From the NCBI RefSeq assembly GCF_900168125.1, contig NZ_FUZF01000016.1:1-64000 (forward strand): 64,000 nucleotides of DNA, in the 5' to 3' direction. Under the pieces are notes generated by a model. The model saw only the letters and a list, made by a program, of their open reading frames with translations, was not told the origin of the DNA and did not search any database. Position 1 is the first letter of the stretch; each line of letters starts with the position of its first letter. This DNA comes from Sphingobacterium nematocida. Its GTDB lineage: Bacteria; Bacteroidota; Bacteroidia; Sphingobacteriales; Sphingobacteriaceae. The translations under genes were made by a program, and so were the position numbers. Shown piece by piece: positions 17,889-25,483 of this stretch.

Positions 17889-18881
17889 ATGTTCAACACC
17901 CAGAAAGAATTATTTGAGCGTATAGCCATACACTACAAATCGAAAAATGCACTCTGTAAAACAATTGCAAAAGCGATGAATGCCAGTGAAAAAACAGTTG
18001 AAAAATGGATCAGTGCTGATACGGAGCTTAAGTTTAACAGGCTATATGATATCGTCAACTATTTAAAACTGACCCCTATGGATCTATTTAAGGACAGCCA
18101 GGGGCTGGTATACTTTCAGTTCATGCTTATGGATATGAACGATCTGGATAGATATTACAGCTATATCAGTATGTTGGCTGTGACGTTCAGGCGGTTGGCC
18201 GATAACAAGGATGGCAAAATTTTGTTTATGGCCGATGAGATCCCGATCTTTCATTTTATGCCATACAAACAGCTGACCTACTTTAAGCTATACCAGTATT
18301 ACTGTGATATGCAGAAATCGGAGGATAGCGATGAGGTTAAAGCGGAACTTTACTATGAAGATTTTACTGCTGAACTTGATAAATTGGATCTGGCCCCGCA
18401 GTTTGAGGCTATCCATGATGCCTATCAGCAGATAACAAGTAGGGAAATATGGGATGATACGATTCTGGACGGTCTGCTGTATGGGCTTTACGAGTTGAGC
18501 TCGTTGTGTAGGTTTAGGGATACCAAAGTGATACAGCCTATATTGGCCGAGCTGAAAGAGCTGATCGAACAATTTAGGATCAAAGGTAACAGGGGCAAAA
18601 AATCTGGCGGTGTGCGTATAGATGTCTTTAAAAAACGTACGCCGGTACGGCAGGGGTTTATGGTGTGGAAATGCCCCGGACAGGATTTTCTGAGTATCAA
18701 GCTGGATACCATCAATAGCATGCTCACCTTTGATCCTGAGATGATACGGATGTTCAAAAGTAAATTTAAAGCCGATATGGATAGATCTAAGGCTTTTGGG
18801 ATGGGGGATATAGGTGAACGTATTTCTTTCTATGATGGCCTTATCGAAAAAATTGAGCTTGCTATGCAGGAGTTAGGATGA
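17889..18881 (+). CDS. helix-turn-helix protein of unknown family
   Basis: Residues 15-65 of this 330-residue protein form a probable HTH (CKTIAKAMNASEKTVEKWIS, then KLTPMDLF). The remaining 260 residues are mostly helical with no recognised domain, apart from a basic stretch near 240 (GNRGKKSGG). It resembles an XRE-type regulator with a long sensor region. It is divergent from the AvrD-like operon, and the palindrome cluster between them is a natural operator, so it is a candidate regulator of that operon. It also precedes the first FN3/21-bp-array locus. Confidence 0.7.
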   Translation: MFNTQKELFERIAIHYKSKNALCKTIAKAMNASEKTVEKWISADTELKFNRLYDIVNYLKLTPMDLFKDSQGLVYFQFMLMDMNDLDRYYSYISMLAVTFRRLADNKDGKILFMADEIPIFHFMPYKQLTYFKLYQYYCDMQKSEDSDEVKAELYYEDFTAELDKLDLAPQFEAIHDAYQQITSREIWDDTILDGLLYGLYELSSLCRFRDTKVIQPILAELKELIEQFRIKGNRGKKSGGVRIDVFKKRTPVRQGFMVWKCPGQDFLSIKLDTINSMLTFDPEMIRMFKSKFKADMDRSKAFGMGDIGERISFYDGLIEKIELAMQELG

Positions 18882-18962
18882 TGATTTCAAGATGGAAATG
18901 TTTCTTTTCAAGAAGGGATTTGGGAAAATTCACTGAAATGTAACCTGCCTTAACATCATTTT

Positions 18963-19010
18963 CGCAGTAGGTACCATCGGTTACATATTTAGCCGGTGGT
19001 ACCTACTGCG
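18963..19010. repeat. 18-bp inverted repeat upstream of the coiled-coil/HTH gene
   Basis: Arms 18963-18980 and 18993-19010 pair with one mismatch across a 12-base loop. They carry GCAGTAGGTACC and GGTACCTACTGC. The CAGTA and TACTG half-sites are the same as those in the 21-bp array at 19503, so this may be an operator for the same protein, or a terminator for the preceding gene. Confidence 0.7.
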
Positions 19011-19049
19011 CGCTCCGGAAGAGGTGCTGTGGCACATCTTTTATCTACC

Positions 19050-19433
19050 ATGGAAATCTTACTCCAGCAACTGGCCGATCAGGCGGTCAGAACCAATGAT
19101 TTATTTGAAACACAGCATCAGACCATCCTGGTGCTGCAATCTATTTTACAAAAACAACAGGAACTGTTGGACCAAAAGGAAAAACGTTTAGAGCGTATAG
19201 AAGATCTTATGCTGCGTATGTCCGAGATTCTGGACCGTGATCTGTTGTCTTTGTTGGACCAGCCATTGCTGTTCAAGCAGGATGTGATGGAGAAGCTGGC
19301 CATCTCGGATGCGACCTTTCGCAATTATGTAGCCGATGAAAAACTGAATCCGATGAAGTTGGGCAAGATTGAGTACTTCTTTGCCCGGGATCTGGCAAAG
19401 CAGTTGTTGGAGACGAAATGGAGGCGCAAGTAG
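19050..19433 (+). CDS. small coiled-coil / HTH protein next to a 21-bp repeat array
   Basis: From ATG 19050 the protein has 127 residues. The start is preferred because its beginning (MEILLQQLADQ, TNDLF) aligns with the partner gene at 54970 (MENMLRQIIDQ, TNVLL). Residues 1-70 are a coiled coil with many Gln/Glu/Leu. Residues 80-125 resemble a helix-turn-helix of the excisionase/MerR kind (MEKLAISDATFRNYVADEKLNPMKLGKIEYF). A dimeric DNA-binding protein is likely. The 21-bp array of short palindromes begins 70 bases after its stop, and similar half-sites lie in the inverted repeat before it. Confidence 0.7.
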   Translation: MEILLQQLADQAVRTNDLFETQHQTILVLQSILQKQQELLDQKEKRLERIEDLMLRMSEILDRDLLSLLDQPLLFKQDVMEKLAISDATFRNYVADEKLNPMKLGKIEYFFARDLAKQLLETKWRRK

Positions 19434-19502
19434 GTCTGTGCTGCTAGCTGTTGTATGCTGGTAGCTGACTATTTTGTAGCTTTTTAAGTAAAGTAGCCGA
19501 TG

Positions 19503-19817
19503 TACTGAATGCAGTCTGTCGGCTACTGCTTATAGTGCGCTATGAACTTAATGCAGTAGGTTAGGTACTGTTTTCAGTAGCTGTGCTATTGTGATGAGTA
19601 GGTGGTTTACTGCTTTCGGTAGCTTTTGTACTGACGTGAGTATGTCGGCTATTGTGATGAGTACGTAGCGTACTGTTTTCAGTAGGAGAGCTACTGACGT
19701 GAGTATGTTTTGTACTGCTTTCAGTATGCCGTGTACTATGATGAGTATGCTGCGCATTGGTATCAGTACACCGGCTACTGTGTTCAGTAGGATGTGTACT
19801 GAATTGAGTTTGGGCTG
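19503..19817. repeat. array 1: fifteen in-phase 21-bp units with TACTG...AGTA palindromic core
   Basis: Units begin at 19503 and every 21 bases to 19797 with no slip. The shared core is TACTGnnnTnAGTA; the other seven positions vary. Several units are perfect palindromes (TACTGTTTTCAGTA, TACTGCTTTCAGTA, TACTGTGTTCAGTA). A decayed sixteenth unit may start at 19482. Two minus-strand frames stay open across it, but only because 21 is a multiple of three. It fills most of the 674-base gap before the FN3 gene; the remainder (19818-20107) shows nothing else convincing. Confidence 0.92.
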
Positions 19818-20107
19818 CTTTGGCACTATCCCGTAAAGTGTGTAAACAGTTTTTAAAGATTTTGATCAGCGCCAATTAGCGCGAAACAGCGAAAAACCAT
19901 CCTTTATTTTATTACACGATAATACGCGCTAAGGGCTTCATTTTGCCTTCATTATGAGGTTATGTTTGTGGTGTTCAAAGACATCTCGCGAGTAAAATGA
20001 ACATGGTACAAATATGGATCGATCGGGAAATGAGCAGCCCCGTGATCAAGTGATGTAACTATTTGCTTGACACGATAACTGGATAACCTGATCACAAATC
20101 GACTAAA

Positions 20108-20737
20108 ATGGCTATAAAAATGAAAGCACTGATCGGGTTTGGCGGTATGCTGGACGATCAACTATTACTGGCAGCAACAACGATAATTGCTGCCATGACG
20201 GGGAATGCAAATTTTCCTACACCGACACCAGCACTGGAGGATATCCAGGATCTGCTGGATGATTTTTCTACCAAGCTTGCTGCAGCACGCAAGCGTGGAT
20301 CACCAGAGGATACAGCGATCAAGGACGAGAGTATTCCTGCATTGGTATCTGCCTTACAGAAGCTGGGCTACTATGTCAATTCGGTAGCGGAGGGGCAGTT
20401 GTCTGTGCTACTCAGCTCAGGCTTTCCGACGAATGCACCGACTACGGCATCGCTGGTCCCATTTACGGTGCAGAATGTAAGACTCTCGGACACCAATCAA
20501 TCGGGACAGGCAAGGCTGAATTTTGCCAAACAGAGGAATGTGCGTGTATATGAATACAGTTACCGTAAGGTCAGTACGCCCGAGGAGCCATGGAGTGACC
20601 GCATAGCTATAACCTCATCGCGCAATAATATCATTGCACCGTTAGAACCGGGACATTATTATGAGGTGCGCGTGCGTGCCGTCAATAGCAAAGGTGCAGG
20701 AGACTGGAGTAATACGGCGAGGTTGTTAGTGAGGTAA
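20108..20737 (+). CDS. fibronectin type III domain protein (locus 1)
   Basis: The 209-residue protein has an N-terminal helical half (about 1-100: ALEDIQDLLDDFSTKLAAARKRG and KLGYYVNSVAEGQ). A single FN3 domain follows (about 118-209), ending YEVRVRAVNSKGAGDWSNTARLLVR-like in shape. There is no signal peptide. It is clearly homologous to the protein at 56175 (shared YVN-VA-G, SSGF, YEY, RVRA-N-KG-GDWS). Both copies follow a 21-bp array and precede wall-related genes. The domain suggests protein or glycan binding; a tail-like or export-linked role is only an inference. Confidence 0.8.
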   Translation: MAIKMKALIGFGGMLDDQLLLAATTIIAAMTGNANFPTPTPALEDIQDLLDDFSTKLAAARKRGSPEDTAIKDESIPALVSALQKLGYYVNSVAEGQLSVLLSSGFPTNAPTTASLVPFTVQNVRLSDTNQSGQARLNFAKQRNVRVYEYSYRKVSTPEEPWSDRIAITSSRNNIIAPLEPGHYYEVRVRAVNSKGAGDWSNTARLLVR

Positions 20738-20744
20738 GGGAGCG

Positions 20745-20817
20745 AATCAAATTGACCTCAAAAGCTGGGACCTTTGCTGCGCAAACTTCCTAGGCTTTCT
20801 CTGGTCAATTTGATTTT
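20745..20817 (+). terminator. hairpin after FN3 gene, related to the one at 21288
   Basis: A perfect 13-bp stem (20745-20757 with 20803-20815) encloses a 45-base interior and is followed by a short T-run. The interior carries AGCTGGGACCTTT and TTCCTAGGCTT, which recur in the hairpin after the next gene. It may be a terminator or a processed RNA element. Confidence 0.55.
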
Positions 20818-20854
20818 TAATGGAGAGGATGATGAATACTAAAATCTAGAAAAA

Positions 20855-21292
20855 ATGAAAATAGAAGTCAAACGTATCAAACAGGGGAATAACAGTACGC
20901 TGTCTGAAATCTATATCGACGAGGAGTTTTTCGGCTACGGGCTGGAGGATCTAGTAAGGGACGAAAAGGTGAAAGGGTCTACAGCTATACCGGCAGGAAC
21001 CTATGAGCTGCGCTTGAATACGTATGGTGCTATGAATGCTAGGTATAAACGTAAATTTCCGGATATGCATTTTGGTATGATCGAGATTAAAGATGTACCC
21101 AATTTTAAATACGTGTACATCCATATCGGTAACTACTTTTCGGATACGGAGGGCTGCCTATTGGTGGGCGAGTACTTTAAGCGGTATGATGGTGATTATG
21201 CAGTCTACGATTCTGGTAAAGCGTATGAAAGGTTGTATGGAATGCTGGTAGAGGCTGTAAGGAAGGGAGAAGTGATGATCGCTATTCATTGA
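20855..21292 (+). CDS. DUF5675-family protein
   Basis: The 145-residue soluble protein has the DUF5675 pattern. The start is MKIEVKRI with a LSEIYIDEEFFGYGLED strand pair. IPAGTYELRLN follows in the middle, and then the conserved YIHIGNYFSDTEGCLLVGEY block with His and Cys about 20 residues apart. That HIGN/GCLLVG arrangement recalls L,D-transpeptidase-like or wall-directed folds, but function is unproven. It is often found with phage-type lysis and baseplate genes. It lies 117 bases after the FN3 gene with a hairpin on each side. Confidence 0.8.
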   Translation: MKIEVKRIKQGNNSTLSEIYIDEEFFGYGLEDLVRDEKVKGSTAIPAGTYELRLNTYGAMNARYKRKFPDMHFGMIEIKDVPNFKYVYIHIGNYFSDTEGCLLVGEYFKRYDGDYAVYDSGKAYERLYGMLVEAVRKGEVMIAIH

Positions 21293-21347
21293 CCAAGTCA
21301 GCTGGAACCTTTTCATAAGAAAAATTCCTAGGCTTCCTTGTGTCAAT
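21288..21347 (+). repeat. hairpin element after DUF5675, copy of the 20745 element
   Basis: Short stem ATTGAC (21288-21293)/GTCAAT (21342-21347) surrounds AGCTGGAACCTTTT and ATTCCTAGGCTT, matching the interior of the 20745-20817 hairpin in order and spacing. It overlaps the DUF5675 stop codon. Confidence 0.5.
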
Positions 21348-21425
21348 AAATAGCTCATGAAGGTGAATAGGTAAGAAAAGTGTAGGGCCGATTATATAAA
21401 GTGTATAGCATAAAACATTAAAACA

Positions 21426-21605
21426 ATGAACAAAATAATCAAGAAAATAAGTCAAGTGGTACAGGTGATATTGCTGGCCCCGATTAAACTGCCTGGTAAG
21501 GCGTTGAATATTGTAAAATACATTGCTGTAGGGCTAGGGGTGCTGGAAGCAATAAGTGGAGACGAAGATGATAAAGCTGAAGGAGGAGATAGTAATGAAA
21601 CTTGA
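21426..21605 (+). CDS. small predicted membrane-associated protein
   Basis: The 59-residue ORF starts MNKIIKKISQVVQVILLAP. It has a hydrophobic segment from about 8 to 42, interrupted by KLPGK, and a strongly acidic tail (SGDEDDKAEGGD). It is not a recognised family. Its last 11 bases overlap the next gene, whose Shine-Dalgarno-like GGAGGAG lies within this ORF, so the two are probably translated together. The basic N-terminus, short hydrophobic core and acidic C-terminus recall small holin/antiholin-type proteins, but nothing here proves it. Confidence 0.55.
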   Translation: MNKIIKKISQVVQVILLAPIKLPGKALNIVKYIAVGLGVLEAISGDEDDKAEGGDSNET

Positions 21606-21762
21606 TGAGATCCGTGCAGGAACTCTAGGTGGTACACTCTGCTCCATTTGGGCTTCGATCACACTGGGTGATCTCATTCAGACTGTTATCATGGCTGCAT
21701 TGGGGACATTGGTTAGTTATACGATGTCTCAGTTATTGCAAAGGAAAAATAATAAGGGGTGA
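21595..21762 (+). CDS. small transmembrane protein, possibly holin-like
   Basis: I choose ATG 21595 (55 residues) because it follows a GGAGGAG run at a good distance. The sequence MKLDEIRAGTLGG is followed by one or two TM helices (SIWASITLGDLIQTVIMAAL and GTLVSYTMSQLL) and a basic tail (QRKNNKG). Size, membrane topology and the place after an FN3 and a DUF5675 gene fit a small phage-type holin, but no specific family is recognised. A terminator hairpin follows at 21821. Confidence 0.55.
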   Translation: MKLDEIRAGTLGGTLCSIWASITLGDLIQTVIMAALGTLVSYTMSQLLQRKNNKG

Positions 21763-21820
21763 AACCTTAATGCGACCGGGTAATTCCAACGGTTTAAAAA
21801 AACACATAATAAAAATCGAA

Positions 21821-21858
21821 CGCCTATGGTTGATAGCTATAGGCGTATTTTTATTTTT
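21821..21858 (+). terminator. rho-independent terminator of FN3 locus 1
   Basis: CGCCTAT (21821-21827) pairs with ATAGGCG (21839-21845) and is followed by a T-rich tail (TATTTTTATTTTT). Confidence 0.7.
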
Positions 21859-21916
21859 AAAAATCTATGTGAGTTTTGTCCTCGGCGATTGTCTATATAG
21901 GTAATAAGCTGAAAAT

Positions 21917-22120
21917 ATGACTGACCAAGAATATAAAAGACTTTATGATCGATGTACACAAGGGGTGGCTACTAAAGAAGAGCAGCTGCTTTTTGAAGCG
22001 TACAAAGATAGTTTTAATCTGAATGATGATTTGCCGTGGCAAGACACGATGGGTGATTATTCAGAAATTAAAGCGAGAATATCTGATGATCTCCATAGCC
22101 GTTCGGTAAATATGTGCTAA
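21917..22120 (+). pseudogene. FecR N-terminal remnant
   Basis: This 67-codon frame (YKRLYDRCTQGVATKEEQLL, then IKARISDDL) has the pattern of the cytoplasmic N-terminal domain of FecR anti-sigma factors. It stops before the transmembrane helix and FecR domain, which are missing downstream. It sits immediately before the GH27 gene without a sigma factor or SusC neighbour, so it is probably what is left of a deleted signalling unit. A small free-standing protein is the alternative. Confidence 0.5.
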
Positions 22121-22188
22121 CAAGTTGGCTGACTAGACCAACCAATTTCAAAATAGTAGTAGATTTACATGTTCATAAATATAGAAAC

Positions 22189-23358
22189 ATGTTTAATTTT
22201 TTTAAAATAGCTTTGGTCATGTATAGTGTTGGTTCATTTTTACCAACAATTGTACACGGGCAGTCGGACAAAGCACCCATTATGGGCTGGAGCAGCTGGA
22301 ACAATTTCCGAATTAATATAGACGAAAATATGATCCGTGAGCAGGCGGATGCACTAATTAGTAGTGGACTGTATGATGCGGGCTATCGCTATATCAATAT
22401 TGATGACGGTTTTTTTAAAGGACGGGATAAAGCGGGCAATTTACTAACAGACTCAACAAAATTTCCTTCAGGGATGAAGGCCTTGGCCGATTATATCCAC
22501 AGTAAAAAGTTGAAAGCTGGCATATATACTGATGCAGGAAAAAATACCTGTGGTTCTATTTGGGATAATGACAAAAATGGATTGGGTGTTGGTATATACG
22601 GACATATTGAACAGGATTGTGATTTGTTTTTCAAGCAATGGGGCTATAATTTTATCAAAGTAGACTGGTGCGGTGGTGAGAAAATGGGGTTGGATGAACG
22701 CACGGAATACTTAAAAATATTAGGTGCGGTGAAGTCGATTAACCCTGATATTGTATTTAATATCTGTCGATGGAAGTTTCCGGGCACTTGGGCTATTGAT
22801 AAAGCCGACTCATGGCGTATATCGGGAGATATCAGTGCGGATTTTGGATCTATCTTGGCGATAATAGATCTGAATGTGGATCTACATAAATATGCTTCGG
22901 CGGGTCATTATAATGATATGGATATGCTACAGGTAGGTAGGGGAATGAGTTATGAGGAAGATAAAACTCACTTTTCGATGTGGTGTATGCTGAACTCTCC
23001 TTTGCTGGCGGGTAATGATTTGCGATCCATGACCAAGCAGATTATAGGGATACTTACGAATAAAGAGCTTATTGCGTTAAATCAAGACACTGGATTTCAT
23101 CAGGCAAAACGTGTGTTTGCAGAGGCTGGTGTAGAGGTATGGATGAAGGAACTAGGTAATGATGGGAAAAGTAAAGCGATAGCAATCATGAATAGAGGAA
23201 AGGGAGAAACTAAATTTACATTGAAAGCAGGGCAGTTTGGACTGAAAGCCAACAATAAGATTCGTGATCTATGGGAACATAAAAATAGGGGCAAGTTGAA
23301 AAAAGAGACCGTATTTGATATACCTGAACATGGGATAATTGTATTAAAAATTTCTTAA
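22189..23358 (+). CDS. GH27 alpha-galactosidase, secreted
   Basis: ATG 22189 gives 389 residues with a proper signal peptide (MFNFFKIALVMYSVGS, cleavage near GQSD). An upstream frame start at 22114 would add 25 unrelated residues. The GH27 barrel is complete: APIMGWSSWNNF at 29-40, INIDDGFF near 70, the nucleophile Asp159 in FIKVDWCGG, and acid/base Asp214 in SWRISGDI. The C-terminal beta domain ends GIIVLKIS. It removes terminal alpha-galactose from oligosaccharides or glycoconjugates. It precedes the first SusCD cassette by 270 bases that hold no convincing gene, so co-regulation is possible but unproven. Confidence 0.94.
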   Translation: MFNFFKIALVMYSVGSFLPTIVHGQSDKAPIMGWSSWNNFRINIDENMIREQADALISSGLYDAGYRYINIDDGFFKGRDKAGNLLTDSTKFPSGMKALADYIHSKKLKAGIYTDAGKNTCGSIWDNDKNGLGVGIYGHIEQDCDLFFKQWGYNFIKVDWCGGEKMGLDERTEYLKILGAVKSINPDIVFNICRWKFPGTWAIDKADSWRISGDISADFGSILAIIDLNVDLHKYASAGHYNDMDMLQVGRGMSYEEDKTHFSMWCMLNSPLLAGNDLRSMTKQIIGILTNKELIALNQDTGFHQAKRVFAEAGVEVWMKELGNDGKSKAIAIMNRGKGETKFTLKAGQFGLKANNKIRDLWEHKNRGKLKKETVFDIPEHGIIVLKIS

Positions 23359-23628
23359 TAGATATCAGACTCTACAAGCAGGGTGTAATAGATATCATTT
23401 TCCTTTACCGACTCTAATAATTCCTCATCTGTCATAAACATGATAACCAAATATAACGTAAAGCTCAGTTCAAGATTTTTATCCTACTAGTTTTTTTGAT
23501 TTTAGTTGGTTTTATATCAAAAGTAATAAATTATGTTATACTATTATTTTTTTTAAAGCTTAAACGGTTTAGGGTTGTATAGTTTAATTTTATGTTGTAG
23601 GTTCGTAACATAATAAACTTAACCAAAA

Positions 23629-24207
23629 GTGAGGGCCTCAGGTAAAGATTTAAGTCTACTTTCCGATCAGGAACTTATCCCTTTATTAAGAGATGGGATT
23701 GCGGATGCTTATACAACCATGTATGGTAGACATGCAGGATTTGTCTTTACTGTGGCGATGAAAATGGTGAAAGACGAAGACGAAGCTTATGATCTGGTCC
23801 AGGATATATTCACTAAAATATGGGAACAGGGATCGCTCGATATTCAGACAGAGATTAAACCTTATCTATACCGGGTCACGCGCAATCGAATTCTTAATCA
23901 GATAAACCGTAATAAATTTAAAGAGCAATATTTTGACTCACTGCAGGTATTTTTAGATAGTGGTGTATGGACTACGGAAGAAAAGATACTAGAAAATGAG
24001 ATGGAGCTCCGTATTGAGCAAGAACTGGCTGCCTTGCCCAACAAGATGCGCCAGGTATTTGAATTGAGCCGTAAGGAAAATCGAAGCTATAAGGAGATTG
24101 CCGAAGAACTGGGTGTGTCGGAAGAAACGGTTAGAAAACAGATACATAGGGCCCTGAAAATCCTGCGTTCAAGGCTTACCGCAATTTTTTTTACTTTTTT
24201 TATTTAA
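23629..24207 (+). CDS. ECF sigma factor, cassette A
   Basis: The 192-residue protein starts at GTG 23629. It has region 2 (about 30-100: MVKDEDEAYDLVQDIFTKIW) and region 4 (about 130-185: IAEELGVSEETVRKQIHRAL). It is the first gene of a co-directional run of eight: sigma, FecR, SusC, SusD, metallopeptidase-like, FISUMP, thioredoxin and esterase. It should activate the run when the STN-type SusC signals through FecR. It is a close functional counterpart of the sigma factor at 36476. Confidence 0.92.
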   Translation: MRASGKDLSLLSDQELIPLLRDGIADAYTTMYGRHAGFVFTVAMKMVKDEDEAYDLVQDIFTKIWEQGSLDIQTEIKPYLYRVTRNRILNQINRNKFKEQYFDSLQVFLDSGVWTTEEKILENEMELRIEQELAALPNKMRQVFELSRKENRSYKEIAEELGVSEETVRKQIHRALKILRSRLTAIFFTFFI

Positions 24208-24275
24208 AAAAAGTCCACTTCCATCCTTTTCGTTTGTCTTCTATATAAATGGACCTCAGAGGGAGATAGAAATTA

Positions 24276-25373
24276 ATGTTAGCAAAGGAACTTATAGACA
24301 AATACAATACAGGTAATTGTACCGATGAAGAAAGAGCTTTGGTAGAATCCTGGTTTGAACAGGAGCTTGGCAAGCAGCCCGAGGTACAGTTATCTGCCCA
24401 GCGTCTTGAACTCATTAAGCAAAAAATGCCGTGGATACCCAAGGCAAAGATTAGAACATTCAACTACCGCTGGGCGGTGGCAGCTGCTGTGTTATTGTCT
24501 TTGGCTATTTCGGTTTATATATGGCAATATTCATATCCTGCTTTTAATCCCGAAGCACCTATTTTTACCAAACGTGCCAGTGTGGTATTGCCTAATGGGC
24601 AACAAATTACATTAGATAATAAGCTGGACCCAAATGACTCTATCCTGTTAAGACAAAATGGTCTTGCGGTGAGTATGGATGGAACCATACGGCTGATGGA
24701 TGAGAGCATGGGGCATCTGGAGCCAAAAGAAGTGATGACACGTATCGAGACCCCCAGAGGTGGAGAATATAGCGTGGAGTTGAGCGATGGTACGGTGGTA
24801 CAGCTTAATGCAGAGTCTAGTCTTGAATTTCCGGTACAGTTTGTAGGTGATCAAAGACAGGTTAAACTGCGTGGTGAAGCATACTTTGACGTGGTAAAAG
24901 ATGCCAAGCGTCCGTTTATTGTCAATGCAGATGATAGAATGGGGGTAAAAGTATTAGGAACCTCTTTTAATGTATCTACCTATACGGATGTGGTTTATAC
25001 TACATTGGTTGAGGGTTCTGTCCGTGTAAATAAGCTAAATTCCAAAAATCAAGGTGGGATGGTGATTAAACCGGGCGAAACAGCAAGCTTAAAAGGTGGT
25101 GGCGATCTGAAGTTGGAAAGTGTAGACCTAGATAAAGCTATCGCCTGGAAATACGGGCTGTTTAACTTTAATAACAGTACACTACAAACCGTAGGTGAGG
25201 AATTGGAGCGCTGGTACAATATAAATGTTGTTGTGGATCCAGCAATTGCGGATGTTAAGTTCTATGGTGAATTTGAACGTGATCAACCACTTGCCACTAC
25301 TATCAAACTTTTAGAAGCTGTAGGGGTAAAAGCAAACATTAAGGGGAATACGCTGAGGCTCGATGAAAACTGA
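24276..25373 (+). CDS. FecR-family anti-sigma factor, cassette A
   Basis: The 365-residue inner-membrane protein has a cytoplasmic N-terminal domain, one TM helix (about 66-86, WAVAAAVLLSLAISVYIW), a FecR domain (TPRGGEYSVELSDGTVVQLNAES and GEAYFDVVKDAKRPF) and DUF4974 (about 290-360). It connects the periplasmic STN domain of the downstream SusC to the sigma factor encoded 68 bases upstream. It starts at ATG 24276. Confidence 0.93.
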   Translation: MLAKELIDKYNTGNCTDEERALVESWFEQELGKQPEVQLSAQRLELIKQKMPWIPKAKIRTFNYRWAVAAAVLLSLAISVYIWQYSYPAFNPEAPIFTKRASVVLPNGQQITLDNKLDPNDSILLRQNGLAVSMDGTIRLMDESMGHLEPKEVMTRIETPRGGEYSVELSDGTVVQLNAESSLEFPVQFVGDQRQVKLRGEAYFDVVKDAKRPFIVNADDRMGVKVLGTSFNVSTYTDVVYTTLVEGSVRVNKLNSKNQGGMVIKPGETASLKGGGDLKLESVDLDKAIAWKYGLFNFNNSTLQTVGEELERWYNINVVVDPAIADVKFYGEFERDQPLATTIKLLEAVGVKANIKGNTLRLDEN

Positions 25374-25483
25374 TTTTCCAAACTAACAAATATTAACTAT
25401 TGAACTATTATTTCTAAGGATGATTCTTATCATCTTTTGGGATGGTTTTAAAATTGAACTAACTAAAATTATAACTATAAAAT

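Noticed and set aside
19548..19875. Two overlapping minus-strand frames with heptad-like repeats (92 and 104 codons) across array 1
   Set aside because: They are open because a 21-bp repeat lacking stops stays open in phase. No start with a ribosome site is evident, and array 2 in the same position does not stay open. Kept as an alternative explanation only.
18996..21762. Complete prophage around FN3 locus 1
   Set aside because: No integrase, terminase, portal, capsid or tail genes are found; only lysis-like and FN3 genes are present.
23359..23460. Short minus-strand frame starting MFMTDEELLESVKEN after the GH27 gene
   Set aside because: It is only 28 codons with no context to support it.
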